From Micrococcales bacterium (lineage in GTDB: Bacteria > Actinomycetota > Actinomycetes > Actinomycetales > WQXJ01), in assembly GCA_009784895.1 (NCBI GenBank), contig WQXJ01000024.1, forward strand, positions 1-34,989: a stretch of 34,989 nucleotides of DNA. The letters run 5' to 3'. The notes below the pieces were generated by a model, which worked only from the letters and a program-made list of their open reading frames with translations, was not told the DNA's origin and searched no databases. The position numbers and the translations under genes are program-made. Position 1 is the first letter of the stretch; each line of letters opens with the position of its first letter. This document shows positions 8,074-15,302 of the stretch, piece after piece.

Positions 8074-9303
8074 ATGACCTCAGCTTTCGAGGACCGAGGT
8101 GGGTCGGCGTTTCCTCCGGCCCAGCCGGCGCCTGACCAGCCACCCGCCCCTCAGCCAACGGCGCAAGGCACCGGATCGGCAGGTGTGTGGGACGACCCGA
8201 TTGCCGCCGCCAAACCAGAGGCTCCGGGTGGAAACACCGGGAGCTGGTGGGCAACGCCTGTAACTGATACGGGCCCGGCGCCGGCGCCACCCGAACCAGC
8301 CCCGACACCTGACCAGGTGCCAGCTAGGCGATCAGTCGGCCCGTTCGCTCCGCATATCCCGGACCAAGCCCCCACCGCCACCCAGGCCTTTCCCCCCCGC
8401 GCCAACGAGGCCGCCGCGCCGCCCTTCCCGGTTTTCCCGCCAACCGCCGAGTCCGGGCGGACCACCGAAACGCCGGTCGCTGCCATGGGCCCGCCGGCAC
8501 AGGTCCAGGCACCTTGGCCAGCCCCACTTTCGGGTGCCGACCAGCCAATTTTCACCGGCAGGCCAGCCGAGCCGGTGCTCAGCCGGCCAGCTGAGCCAGA
8601 GATCCTAAAGCCCGCAGAGCCTTTCCCCGGACCGGTAGTTGACCCGCCCCTGGAGCCATTCCCCGGGCCGGTAGTTGACCCACCCTTGGAGCCATTCCCC
8701 GGACCAACCGCCACTGTGACGGCACCGGCCGCACCGATTCTGCCCGACCCGGACGTCACCTCAGTCGAAGACGAAGCAGTCTGGGCCACGGCCCCGGCCG
8801 AACCGGTGGTCCTTGACACCGCCGAGGCCACCGAGGTCACCAGCCCGCCATTCGGCGCCAATGACCAAGCCGCAGCGGACGCGGCCTACACCGTCGGTCC
8901 AGCCCAGGGCGTGACCGCAGCCGGGCCCCAACCCTTACCTGCGCCTGAAGACTTCGCTGAGCCTGCGCTCGCAGCGGCAGCCGAGTCCGTGGGCGAGCCG
9001 GAACTCGAGGTTCCGGCCAAACCGGAACCAGAAGCCAGACCAGTTACTCCCGCCCCCCAGCCCAAGGCCAGGGTAGATGAGGCACCGGCTGTAGCGCCGG
9101 CATCGGGCGCAACGCGATCAAACCCCTGGATCGGCTTGCTCTGGGTGGTAGCCGGGGTAGCGCTGGCAGTTGGCATGCCGTTGGGTTACTTCGCCTCCGA
9201 TTTCCTGGCCTACCTGGGTAACGTGGTGGCCTCACTAGGGTCATTGGCGGTGGTCGGGGCGCTGGTGTTGGCCGGGCTTGACCGCCGGCTACGCGATCGG
9301 TGA
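8074..9303 (+). CDS. Pro/Ala-rich protein with two C-terminal transmembrane segments
   Basis: Of 409 residues, about the first 345 are strongly Pro/Ala/Glu-rich and probably disordered. They include an in-frame repeat (EPFPGPVVDPPL, two full copies and a partial one, 36 bp each at 8617, 8653 and 8689). The C-terminus has two hydrophobic segments (WIGLLWVVAGVALAVGMPLG and FLAYLGNVVASLGSLAVVGA plus a short extension), ending in a basic RRLRDR tail. No enzyme motif is seen and the family is not recognised. The layout suggests a membrane-anchored protein with a long disordered domain on one side. The next gene downstream also joins a Pro/Gln-rich N-terminus to two membrane segments, so the pair may be related in function. 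Confidence 0.75.
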   Translation: MTSAFEDRGGSAFPPAQPAPDQPPAPQPTAQGTGSAGVWDDPIAAAKPEAPGGNTGSWWATPVTDTGPAPAPPEPAPTPDQVPARRSVGPFAPHIPDQAPTATQAFPPRANEAAAPPFPVFPPTAESGRTTETPVAAMGPPAQVQAPWPAPLSGADQPIFTGRPAEPVLSRPAEPEILKPAEPFPGPVVDPPLEPFPGPVVDPPLEPFPGPTATVTAPAAPILPDPDVTSVEDEAVWATAPAEPVVLDTAEATEVTSPPFGANDQAAADAAYTVGPAQGVTAAGPQPLPAPEDFAEPALAAAAESVGEPELEVPAKPEPEARPVTPAPQPKARVDEAPAVAPASGATRSNPWIGLLWVVAGVALAVGMPLGYFASDFLAYLGNVVASLGSLAVVGALVLAGLDRRLRDR

Positions 9304-9341
9304 CCGGCCGGCGGATTTGCATGGGGCCAGGCCCTAGGCGC

Positions 9342-9347
9342 TAGAGT
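9342..9347 (+). promoter_or_regulatory. Leaderless -10 box (TAGAGT)
   Basis: TAGAGT is exactly 7 bases before the ATG at 9355. No ribosome site lies between them, so transcription would start at or next to the start codon. A TTGCAT lies 19 bp upstream as a possible -35. Confidence 0.6.
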
Positions 9348-9354
9348 GGCACCC

Positions 9355-9690
9355 ATGACTACACCTGACCAGCCACAGTATTCCCAGCAGCCGCCGCAGC
9401 CCGCCGCCTATGGCTACCAGCCGCCGGCGCAGGCACCCCAGCCCTATGGCGTGGCGCCAGCTCATCGCCCGGCCAGCGGCGGCGGTTTCTCGATGTCCGG
9501 GGGCCTTTGGTCGACTATTGGGTTGGGCGCAGGCGGCCTGTTCTTCGTGATCGGCCTGATCTTGGTGATGGCGACCGACTCCTACCGGCCATCGACGCTG
9601 GGCAACCACTTCTTCAGTGCCGGCCTGACGATTCTGGGCCTGGTCATCCTGGGCGAGATCATCGCCAGCGCCATCAAGTCAAAGAAGTAG
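9355..9690 (+). CDS. Small Pro/Gln-rich membrane protein
   Basis: The protein is 111 residues from ATG 9355, which was preferred over a non-ATG codon three codons upstream because of the TAGAGT box at the leaderless distance. Residues 1 to about 40 are rich in Pro, Gln, Tyr and Ala (PQYSQQPPQPAAYGY). Two transmembrane segments follow (GLGAGGLFFVIGLILVMA and FFSAGLTILGLVILGEIIASA) with a lysine-rich end (KSKK). No family is recognised; Pro/Gln-rich N-termini on small two-segment membrane proteins are frequent in actinobacteria. It follows the 409-residue Pro-rich protein in the same direction, but has its own promoter signal. Confidence 0.75.
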   Translation: MTTPDQPQYSQQPPQPAAYGYQPPAQAPQPYGVAPAHRPASGGGFSMSGGLWSTIGLGAGGLFFVIGLILVMATDSYRPSTLGNHFFSAGLTILGLVILGEIIASAIKSKK

Positions 9691-9691
9691 G

Positions 9692-9715
9692 CCTGGGTTC
9701 ACCCCGTCACCCAGG
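9692..9715 (+). terminator. Hairpin between the small membrane protein and purB
   Basis: CCTGGGT (9692-9698) pairs perfectly with ACCCAGG (9709-9715) around a 10-base loop. It begins one base after the stop at 9690 and ends 12 bases before the purB start. There is no T-tract, so it could be a weak terminator or a purB leader element. Confidence 0.4.
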
Positions 9716-9727
9716 GAAACTAGTGCG

Positions 9728-11164
9728 GTGGTCCAGAACCTTGCCAACCTAGAACCCCGTCCAGCCCTCGGCCCGCTGGACGGGCGTTACGCGCCAGTTG
9801 TGGCGCCGCTGGTCGACTATTTCTCCGAGCCGGCGCTTGGTCGAATGCGCCTGCATGTTGAGGTCGAATGGCTAATCCACCTGCTGAGCGAGTCAGCCCT
9901 GCCCGGCGCGCCTATTCCAAACCAGGCTGAGTGCGACTACCTGCGTTCGATTGTCTCCAGTTTCGGTGGACCACAAATCGAAGAGCTGGCGGCGATTGAG
10001 CGCTACACCGCTCATGACGTCAAAGCGGTCGAGTACTTCTTGCAGCGGCGGCTGCGCGAAGCGGCCGACTTCTTTGATGGTGAAACCTGCCTGACCGAAT
10101 TGGAGCCGGCCCTGCATTTCGGTTGCACCTCGGAAGACATCAATTCGTTGAGTTACGCCCTGCTGGTAATGGGGGCGATGGAGCGGATCTGGCTGCCGGC
10201 GGCGACTTCACTGTGCGACCAGTTGGCCGCCCTGGCGCAAGACCACGCCGGGCTAGCGATGCTTAGCCGGACGCACGGCCAGGCGGCCACACCCACAACT
10301 CTGGGCAAGGAACTGGCGGTGACGGTCCACCGGCTGCGGCGCCAGCTCGACCGAATTAGGGCTGATGAGTATTTGGGCAAGTTCAACGGCGCCACCGGAA
10401 CCTACGGCGCCCATGTGGTGGCGGCACCCGGCACCGATTGGATTGCCTTGTCCCGCTCTTTTGTCGAAAAGCTGGGCCTGACCTGGAATCCCCTGACCAC
10501 GCAAATCGAATCGCACGACTGGCAGTCCGAGCTTTATGCCGATGTGGCCCGGTTTGGCCGGATCGCTCACAACTTGGCCACCGACATTTGGACCTACATT
10601 TCGCTGGGCTATTTTGCCCAAGTCCGCGGTCAGGGCACGGTCGGGTCTTCGACCATGCCGCATAAGGTCAACCCGATCCGCTTCGAGAACGCCGAGGCAA
10701 ACTTAGAGATCAGCGGTGCGTTACTCGACACCCTGAGTGCCACCTTGGTCACCTCCCGGCTGCAACGCGACTTGACCGATTCGACCACCCAGCGCAATAT
10801 TGGCGTGGCCTTGGGGCATTCGCTGCTGGCGCTCGACAACCTAAGCCGCGGCCTGGCTGGCCTCGATGCCAACGCCGCAGCCATGGCGGCTGACCTTGAG
10901 GCCAACCCCGAAGTCCTAGCCGAGCCGATCCAATCAGTCATGCGGGCAGCCGCCCTGGCCGGAGTGACCGGCCTGGGCGATCCTTACGAACGGCTCAAGG
11001 AGCTGACCCGCGGGCAGCGTGTGACGCAGGCCCAGTTCACCGAGTTTGTCGGCAGCCTAGGTCTCCCGCCCGATGACGAGGCTCGCCTGCGCGCGCTCAC
11101 ACCCGCCTCCTATACCGGGCTGGCAGAGGAGCTGGTTCGCCGCTACATGACGGAGTCTGGCTAG
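9728..11164 (+). CDS. purB: Adenylosuccinate lyase
   Basis: This 478-residue member of the fumarase/aspartase superfamily cleaves SAICAR to AICAR in purine synthesis and adenylosuccinate to AMP. The superfamily signature GSSTMPHKVNPIRFENAEAN contains the mobile catalytic loop Ser. The N-terminal PLDGRYAPVVAPL and the block LHFGCTSEDINS match the E. coli-type PurB subgroup. Thr-His in SRTHGQAATPTT is the other conserved active-site region. The start is GTG at 9728 with AGGGA about ten bases upstream. The stop codon shares a CTAG palindrome with the convergent ppdK stop. The other purine genes of the window (purSQL) lie 4 kb away on the other strand. Confidence 0.95.
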   Translation: MVQNLANLEPRPALGPLDGRYAPVVAPLVDYFSEPALGRMRLHVEVEWLIHLLSESALPGAPIPNQAECDYLRSIVSSFGGPQIEELAAIERYTAHDVKAVEYFLQRRLREAADFFDGETCLTELEPALHFGCTSEDINSLSYALLVMGAMERIWLPAATSLCDQLAALAQDHAGLAMLSRTHGQAATPTTLGKELAVTVHRLRRQLDRIRADEYLGKFNGATGTYGAHVVAAPGTDWIALSRSFVEKLGLTWNPLTTQIESHDWQSELYADVARFGRIAHNLATDIWTYISLGYFAQVRGQGTVGSSTMPHKVNPIRFENAEANLEISGALLDTLSATLVTSRLQRDLTDSTTQRNIGVALGHSLLALDNLSRGLAGLDANAAAMAADLEANPEVLAEPIQSVMRAAALAGVTGLGDPYERLKELTRGQRVTQAQFTEFVGSLGLPPDDEARLRALTPASYTGLAEELVRRYMTESG

Positions 11165-13872
11165 GCCGAGCCGGTACCCTCACGCTCGACTGTGGCGCGA
11201 CCAGCTTCGAGCCGGGCCACCGGCACGCGGAACGGCGAGCAGCTGACGTAGTCCAGGCCCACTTTGTTGAAGAAGTGGATCGACACCGGGTCGCCACCGT
11301 GTTCACCGCAAACACCAAGCTTGATGTCCGGCCGGGTTTGGCGCCCCAGTTCGACAGCCTGCTCCACCAGCGCGCCGACCCCGTCCTCGTCAATCGTCTC
11401 GAACGGTGAAACCGAGAAAACGCCGGCTTCAATGTAGTCGGCAAAGAAGGCGCCTTCTACGTCATCGCGCGAGAAGCCCCAGGTGGTCTGGGTCAGGTCG
11501 TTGGTGCCGAAACTGAAGAACTCGGCCGCCCGGGCGATCTGGTTGGCGGTTAGAGCGGCCCTGGGCAGCTCGATCATGCAGCCAATTGGGATGTCCAGCT
11601 CGACCCCGCTGGCCGCCGCCACCTCGGCAATGATCTGTTCGGCTTGTCCGCGCACCAGGTCTTGTTCGACCACTGATCCAATTAGCGGCACCATCACCTC
11701 GGGCTTGGGATCCTTGCCCTCGCCCACCAGCTGGGCTGTCGCCTCGGCGATGGCCCTGACCTGCAGTGCGAACAGACCGTCAACGACGATGCCAAGGCGC
11801 ACGCCGCGCAGGCCAAGCATTGGGTTGGCTTCATGCATCCGGTTGACCGCTGCCAGTAGTTCGACATCGGCCTGGTCTGCCTGGCCATTGACCTCAGCCT
11901 TGGCCACACGGATCGACAATTCGGTTAGGTCGGGTAGGAACTCGTGCAACGGTGGATCGATAAGGCGCACCGTGGTCGGAAGGCCATCGAGGGCCGTGAA
12001 CAGCTCGACAAAGTCCTGACGCTGCATTGGCAGCAAAGCGGCTAGTGCCTCGGCCTTGGCCGCATCATCTTTGGCCAGGATCAAGCGTTCGATCAGGACC
12101 CGGCGGTCGCCCAGGAACTGGTGCTCGGTGCGGCACAGACCCACACCTTGAGCCCCGAAACGCCTGGCGCGGGCGGCGTCTTCGCCGTTGTCGGCGTTGG
12201 CCCGGACTTTCAGACGACGGACCGAATCGGCGTGGCGGATGATCCGGTCAACCGCGTTGACCAACTCAGCGGCATCGGCATCGGCCCCTATCTGAGCCAA
12301 GGTCGCCTCGAGGCCATCTTCGAGGTACTGCACCACGATCGATGGCACCACTGGCACCTGGCCCAGGAAAACCTCGCCGGATGTGCCGTCAATGGCGATG
12401 ACTTCGCCTTCGCTGACGGTTGTGCCAGCCACTTTGAAGCATCGCGCGGCCGGATCGACCTCAATTGCCTCGGCCCCGGTGACACAGGTGGTGCCCATGC
12501 CGCGGGCCACCACGGCGGCGTGTGAGGTTTTGCCGCCGCGGGAGGTCAAGATCCCGACCGATGCGATCATGCCGCCCAGGTCGTCTGGATTGGTCTCACG
12601 CCGCACCAAAATGACCTGCTTGCCCTGGGCCGCCCACTCGATAGCGGTGTCCGGATCGAAGACGGCCTGACCCACAGCCGCGCCCGGCGAGGCCGCCATG
12701 GCCTTGGCCAGCAGCTGCTTGGGTGCGTTCTTGTCGAACTGGGGGAACATTAGGTTGGCCAGCTGTGCCCCGGTGACCCGGTCAAGGGCAATGTCCATCG
12801 ACACCAAACCCTCGTCGACCAGCTGTATGGCGATCTTGAAGGCCGCCGCCGCGGTCCGCTTGCCCACGCGGGTTTGCAGCATCCAGAGCTTGCCGCGCTC
12901 TACCGTGAATTCGATGTCGCAGAGGTCACGGTAGTGACGCTCCAAGGTTTCCATAATGTGCATCAACTCGTCGTAAGAGGCCTTGTCGAGCCGGGCCAGA
13001 TCATCCAGCGACAGCGTGTTGCGGATGCCAGCGACAACGTCTTCGCCCTGGGCGTTGGGCAGGTAGTCGCCGTAAGCCCCAGGGTGCCCGGTTGCCGGGT
13101 CGCGCGTGAAAGCCACGCCGGTGCCGGACCCTTCGGCCAGGTTGCCAAAAACCATGGTCTGAACGTTGACGGCGGTGCCGAGTTCATCGCTAATCTGCTC
13201 ACGCCGGCGGTATAACCGCGCTCGTTCGGTGTTCCATGAATTGAAAACGGCCACAATGGCGTGATCAAGCTGCTGGCGTGGGTCTTGTGGGAAGGGCTGA
13301 CCGGTGGCGTCAAGCACAATCTGCTTGAACTGGTCGACCAACTCGCGCAGGTCGTTGGCCGTCAAGTCGACGTCAGAAGCCGCTCCAACCTGGGCTTTCT
13401 TGGCATCAAGGGCATCGGCAAAGAGGTCGCCGTCCATGCCCAGGACGGTCTTGCCGAACATCTGGATGAGGCGGCGGTAGGAGTCCCAAGCAAAACGCTC
13501 GTCGCCGGCGAAGGCCGCTAGGCCCTGGACCGAAACGTCGTTCAGCCCCACATTCAAAACGGTTTCCATCATCCCGGGCATGGAGAATTTCGCGCCCGAG
13601 CGCACCGACACAAGCAGAGGTTCACTAGCGCCACCAACTGTGCGGCCAAAACGTTCTTCGAGTTGCCCGATGGCGGTCGCGACCTGGCCATTTAGCTCGC
13701 CGGGGACTTCGCCATGGTGCATGTAGTAACGACAAGCTTCTGTGCTAACAGTGAAACCCGGTGGCACAGGCAGGCCTAGACCGGTCATTTCGCCCAAGTT
13801 GGCGCCCTTACCTCCCAACAGGTCCTTGTCGTCTTTGCCTGATTCTGTGAAGTTGTAAACGTATTTGGGCAC
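11161..13872 (-). CDS. ppdK: Pyruvate, phosphate dikinase
   Basis: The protein is 903 residues from GTG 13872, chosen because AAGGAG lies nine bases upstream and the product then starts VPKYVYNF as in the family; the frame upstream runs into repeat cluster C. PPDK interconverts pyruvate + ATP + Pi and PEP + AMP + PPi. An N-terminal ATP-grasp domain (KGANLGEMTGLGLPVPPGF) is followed by the phospho-His domain with GGKTSHAAVVA, whose phosphorylated His is about residue 451. The PEP/pyruvate TIM barrel has FFSFGTNDLTQTTWGF and catalytic Cys at about 855 in GVCGEHGGDP. All key residues are present, so the enzyme should be active. It allows PEP formation from pyruvate or PPi-linked glycolysis. It is monocistronic, with a candidate TAGGAT -10 at 13926-13931. 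Confidence 0.96.
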   Translation of the reverse strand: MPKYVYNFTESGKDDKDLLGGKGANLGEMTGLGLPVPPGFTVSTEACRYYMHHGEVPGELNGQVATAIGQLEERFGRTVGGASEPLLVSVRSGAKFSMPGMMETVLNVGLNDVSVQGLAAFAGDERFAWDSYRRLIQMFGKTVLGMDGDLFADALDAKKAQVGAASDVDLTANDLRELVDQFKQIVLDATGQPFPQDPRQQLDHAIVAVFNSWNTERARLYRRREQISDELGTAVNVQTMVFGNLAEGSGTGVAFTRDPATGHPGAYGDYLPNAQGEDVVAGIRNTLSLDDLARLDKASYDELMHIMETLERHYRDLCDIEFTVERGKLWMLQTRVGKRTAAAAFKIAIQLVDEGLVSMDIALDRVTGAQLANLMFPQFDKNAPKQLLAKAMAASPGAAVGQAVFDPDTAIEWAAQGKQVILVRRETNPDDLGGMIASVGILTSRGGKTSHAAVVARGMGTTCVTGAEAIEVDPAARCFKVAGTTVSEGEVIAIDGTSGEVFLGQVPVVPSIVVQYLEDGLEATLAQIGADADAAELVNAVDRIIRHADSVRRLKVRANADNGEDAARARRFGAQGVGLCRTEHQFLGDRRVLIERLILAKDDAAKAEALAALLPMQRQDFVELFTALDGLPTTVRLIDPPLHEFLPDLTELSIRVAKAEVNGQADQADVELLAAVNRMHEANPMLGLRGVRLGIVVDGLFALQVRAIAEATAQLVGEGKDPKPEVMVPLIGSVVEQDLVRGQAEQIIAEVAAASGVELDIPIGCMIELPRAALTANQIARAAEFFSFGTNDLTQTTWGFSRDDVEGAFFADYIEAGVFSVSPFETIDEDGVGALVEQAVELGRQTRPDIKLGVCGEHGGDPVSIHFFNKVGLDYVSCSPFRVPVARLEAGRATVEREGTGSA

Positions 13873-13925
13873 GTCAGTGATCTCCTTGGACGATTTGAGC
13901 CGGGCTCTGGCCCTGGCCACATGCA

Positions 13926-13931
13926 ATCCTA
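13926..13931 (-). promoter_or_regulatory. Candidate -10 box (TAGGAT) for ppdK
   Basis: TAGGAT reads on the minus strand about 53 bases before the GTG, leaving room for a short leader with the AAGGAG ribosome site. It is the same hexamer as the tRNA-operon -10 in this window. No convincing -35 is seen. It lies between ppdK and repeat cluster C. Confidence 0.45.
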
Positions 13932-13974
13932 GACCCACCATTGGCCCAAAAATCCGGCCGTCTGGCCCGTGCCC

Positions 13975-14326
13975 AAGCTCGGTGTCGCTGCAAAGGGGCA
14001 GGTTGGGCCACAAATTGTGGCGAGACCGAGGTTTTGCCGGTTGGGGTGTGTGCCCAAGCTCGGTCTCGCTGCGAAGGGGCTGGTTGGGTTACCAATTTGC
14101 GGCGAGACCGAGGTTCTGCCGGTTGCGGTGTGTGCCCAAGCTCGGTCTCGCTGCGAATAGGCAGGTTGGACCACAAATTGCGGCGAGACCGAGGTTTTGC
14201 CGGTTGCGGTGTGTGCCCAAGCTCGGTGTCGCCGCAAAGGGGGCTGAGCTGGATCTGTGCTGAAGCTCGGTGTCGCCGCAAAGGGGCTGGTTGGGTTACC
14301 AATTTGCGGCGAGACCGAGGTTTTGC
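13975..14326 (+). repeat. Repeat cluster C: tandem 81-82-bp stem-loop units
   Basis: Forward arms begin at 13975, 14056, 14138, 14219 and 14263 (spacings 81, 82, 81, 44). The first three and the last are followed by the inverted arm ending GAGACCGAGGTT. In the unit at 14056-14115, arms 14056-14075 and 14096-14115 pair over 20 positions with one G-G mismatch and two G-U wobbles. Inside that unit's loop a nested TTGG/CCAA helix is possible. Linkers between units are conserved (TGCCGGTTGCGGTGTGTGCC). The gap between ppdK and the aldo/keto reductase is made up of this cluster plus short flanks. Confidence 0.92.
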
Positions 14327-14340
14327 CGGTTTCGGTTTGT

Positions 14341-14346
14341 TAGGGT
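14341..14346 (+). promoter_or_regulatory. Leaderless -10 box (TAGGGT)
   Basis: TAGGGT ends 7 bases before the ATG at 14354, with no ribosome site between them. The box lies 15 bases beyond the last inverted arm of repeat cluster C, so any -35 contact would fall inside the repeat. Confidence 0.6.
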
Positions 14347-14353
14347 CGTGGCC

Positions 14354-15187
14354 ATGGCGAACGCGGCGAAGGTGCCACTGATAACACTCAACAATGGCGT
14401 CACCATCCCCCAGTTGGGCTTCGGCACCTACAAGATCGACCCCGACCAGACCGAACGTGCCGTGACGCAGGCGCTGGAGCTGGGCTACAGGCACGTCGAC
14501 ACGGCCAAGCTCTACTACAACGAGGCCCCAGTAGGCCGGGCGGTGAAGAACTCCGGCCTTGATCGCTCCGAAGTATTTGTCACCACCAAGCTCTGGAATG
14601 ACCAACATGGTGACGCCGCGACGGCTTTCAACCAGTCACTCGACCGGTTGGGCCTGGACTACGTTGACCTCTACCTGATCCACTGGCCAGCCCCGGCCCA
14701 GGGCCTGTACATCCAGGCCTGGCGGACAATGGAACAGATCGTCGCCTCGGGAATGGCCAGAGCAATTGGCGTCTGCAACTTCCTCGGCCAGCAGCTTGGG
14801 CGCCTGATTGATCAGACCGACACCATCCCAGCCGTCAACCAGATCGAGCTCCATCCCAACCTTCAACAACGCCAGGCGGCGGAGTTTTCGCGCCGCCACG
14901 GCACCATTGTTGAGGCCTGGGGGCCGCTGGGCCACGGCAAGGGCCTGATCCTGGACCACCCAGTGGTCAAGTCGCTGGCCGCCGCCACCGGCCAAACACC
15001 GGCCCAGGTGCTGCTGCGCTGGCAGATCCAGCAAGGCAACATCGTCATTCCCAAAACGGTTCACCCCCAGCGCATGACCGAAAACCTGGACGTGTTCGAC
15101 TTTGAACTGACCACCGACCAGATGGCCGCATTGACCGCGCTTGAAGACGGCACCCGCCTGGGCCCCGACCCGGAGACCTTTGGCTAG
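14354..15187 (+). CDS. Aldo/keto reductase (AKR, 2,5-diketo-gluconate reductase-like)
   Basis: The protein is 277 residues from ATG 14354, selected from the TAGGGT box and the family-like start; the open frame upstream is translated repeat. The NADPH-dependent reductase fold shows the full catalytic tetrad: Asp49 (RHVDTA), Tyr54 (KLYYNE), Lys79 (TTKLW) and His110 (LIHWP). NQIELHPNLQQ and the C-terminal IVIPKTVHPQRMTEN (cofactor 2'-phosphate contact) fit the prokaryotic AKR5-type group. The physiological carbonyl substrate cannot be assigned. It is monocistronic and convergent with purL. Confidence 0.92.
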   Translation: MANAAKVPLITLNNGVTIPQLGFGTYKIDPDQTERAVTQALELGYRHVDTAKLYYNEAPVGRAVKNSGLDRSEVFVTTKLWNDQHGDAATAFNQSLDRLGLDYVDLYLIHWPAPAQGLYIQAWRTMEQIVASGMARAIGVCNFLGQQLGRLIDQTDTIPAVNQIELHPNLQQRQAAEFSRRHGTIVEAWGPLGHGKGLILDHPVVKSLAAATGQTPAQVLLRWQIQQGNIVIPKTVHPQRMTENLDVFDFELTTDQMAALTALEDGTRLGPDPETFG

Positions 15188-15255
15188 CCAAGAAACCAGG
15201 TAGGGAACAGGCTCTGCCAGGGGGTTTGCGCGGTCTTCTGACCTACGCCAATGCG

Positions 15256-15294
15256 GCCAACCAGCCCACTGTCACCAGGTGAGCTGGCGTTGGC
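15256..15294. terminator. Hairpin between convergent aldo/keto reductase and purL
   Basis: GCCAACCAGC then CCAC on the left pairs with GTGA then GCTGG-CG-TTGGC on the right, with one mismatch and a two-base bulge, around a 9-base loop (15270-15278). It lies 69 bases after the reductase stop and 9 bases before the purL stop on the other strand. The position suits a bidirectional terminator, but there is no T-run. Confidence 0.5.
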
Positions 15295-15302
15295 ATACCG
15301 TT

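Noticed and set aside
13873-14013. Longer N-terminus for ppdK
   Set aside because: It translates the repeat flank. AAGGAG and family alignment place the start at GTG 13872.
13874-14608. Open reading frames crossing the repeat clusters (also at 7567-8308, 19684-20247 and 29635-30210)
   Set aside because: Their sequences are translated repeat arms (recurring KLGVAAKG or ARSRC-type words) or run opposite real genes, without ribosome sites or protein-family resemblance.
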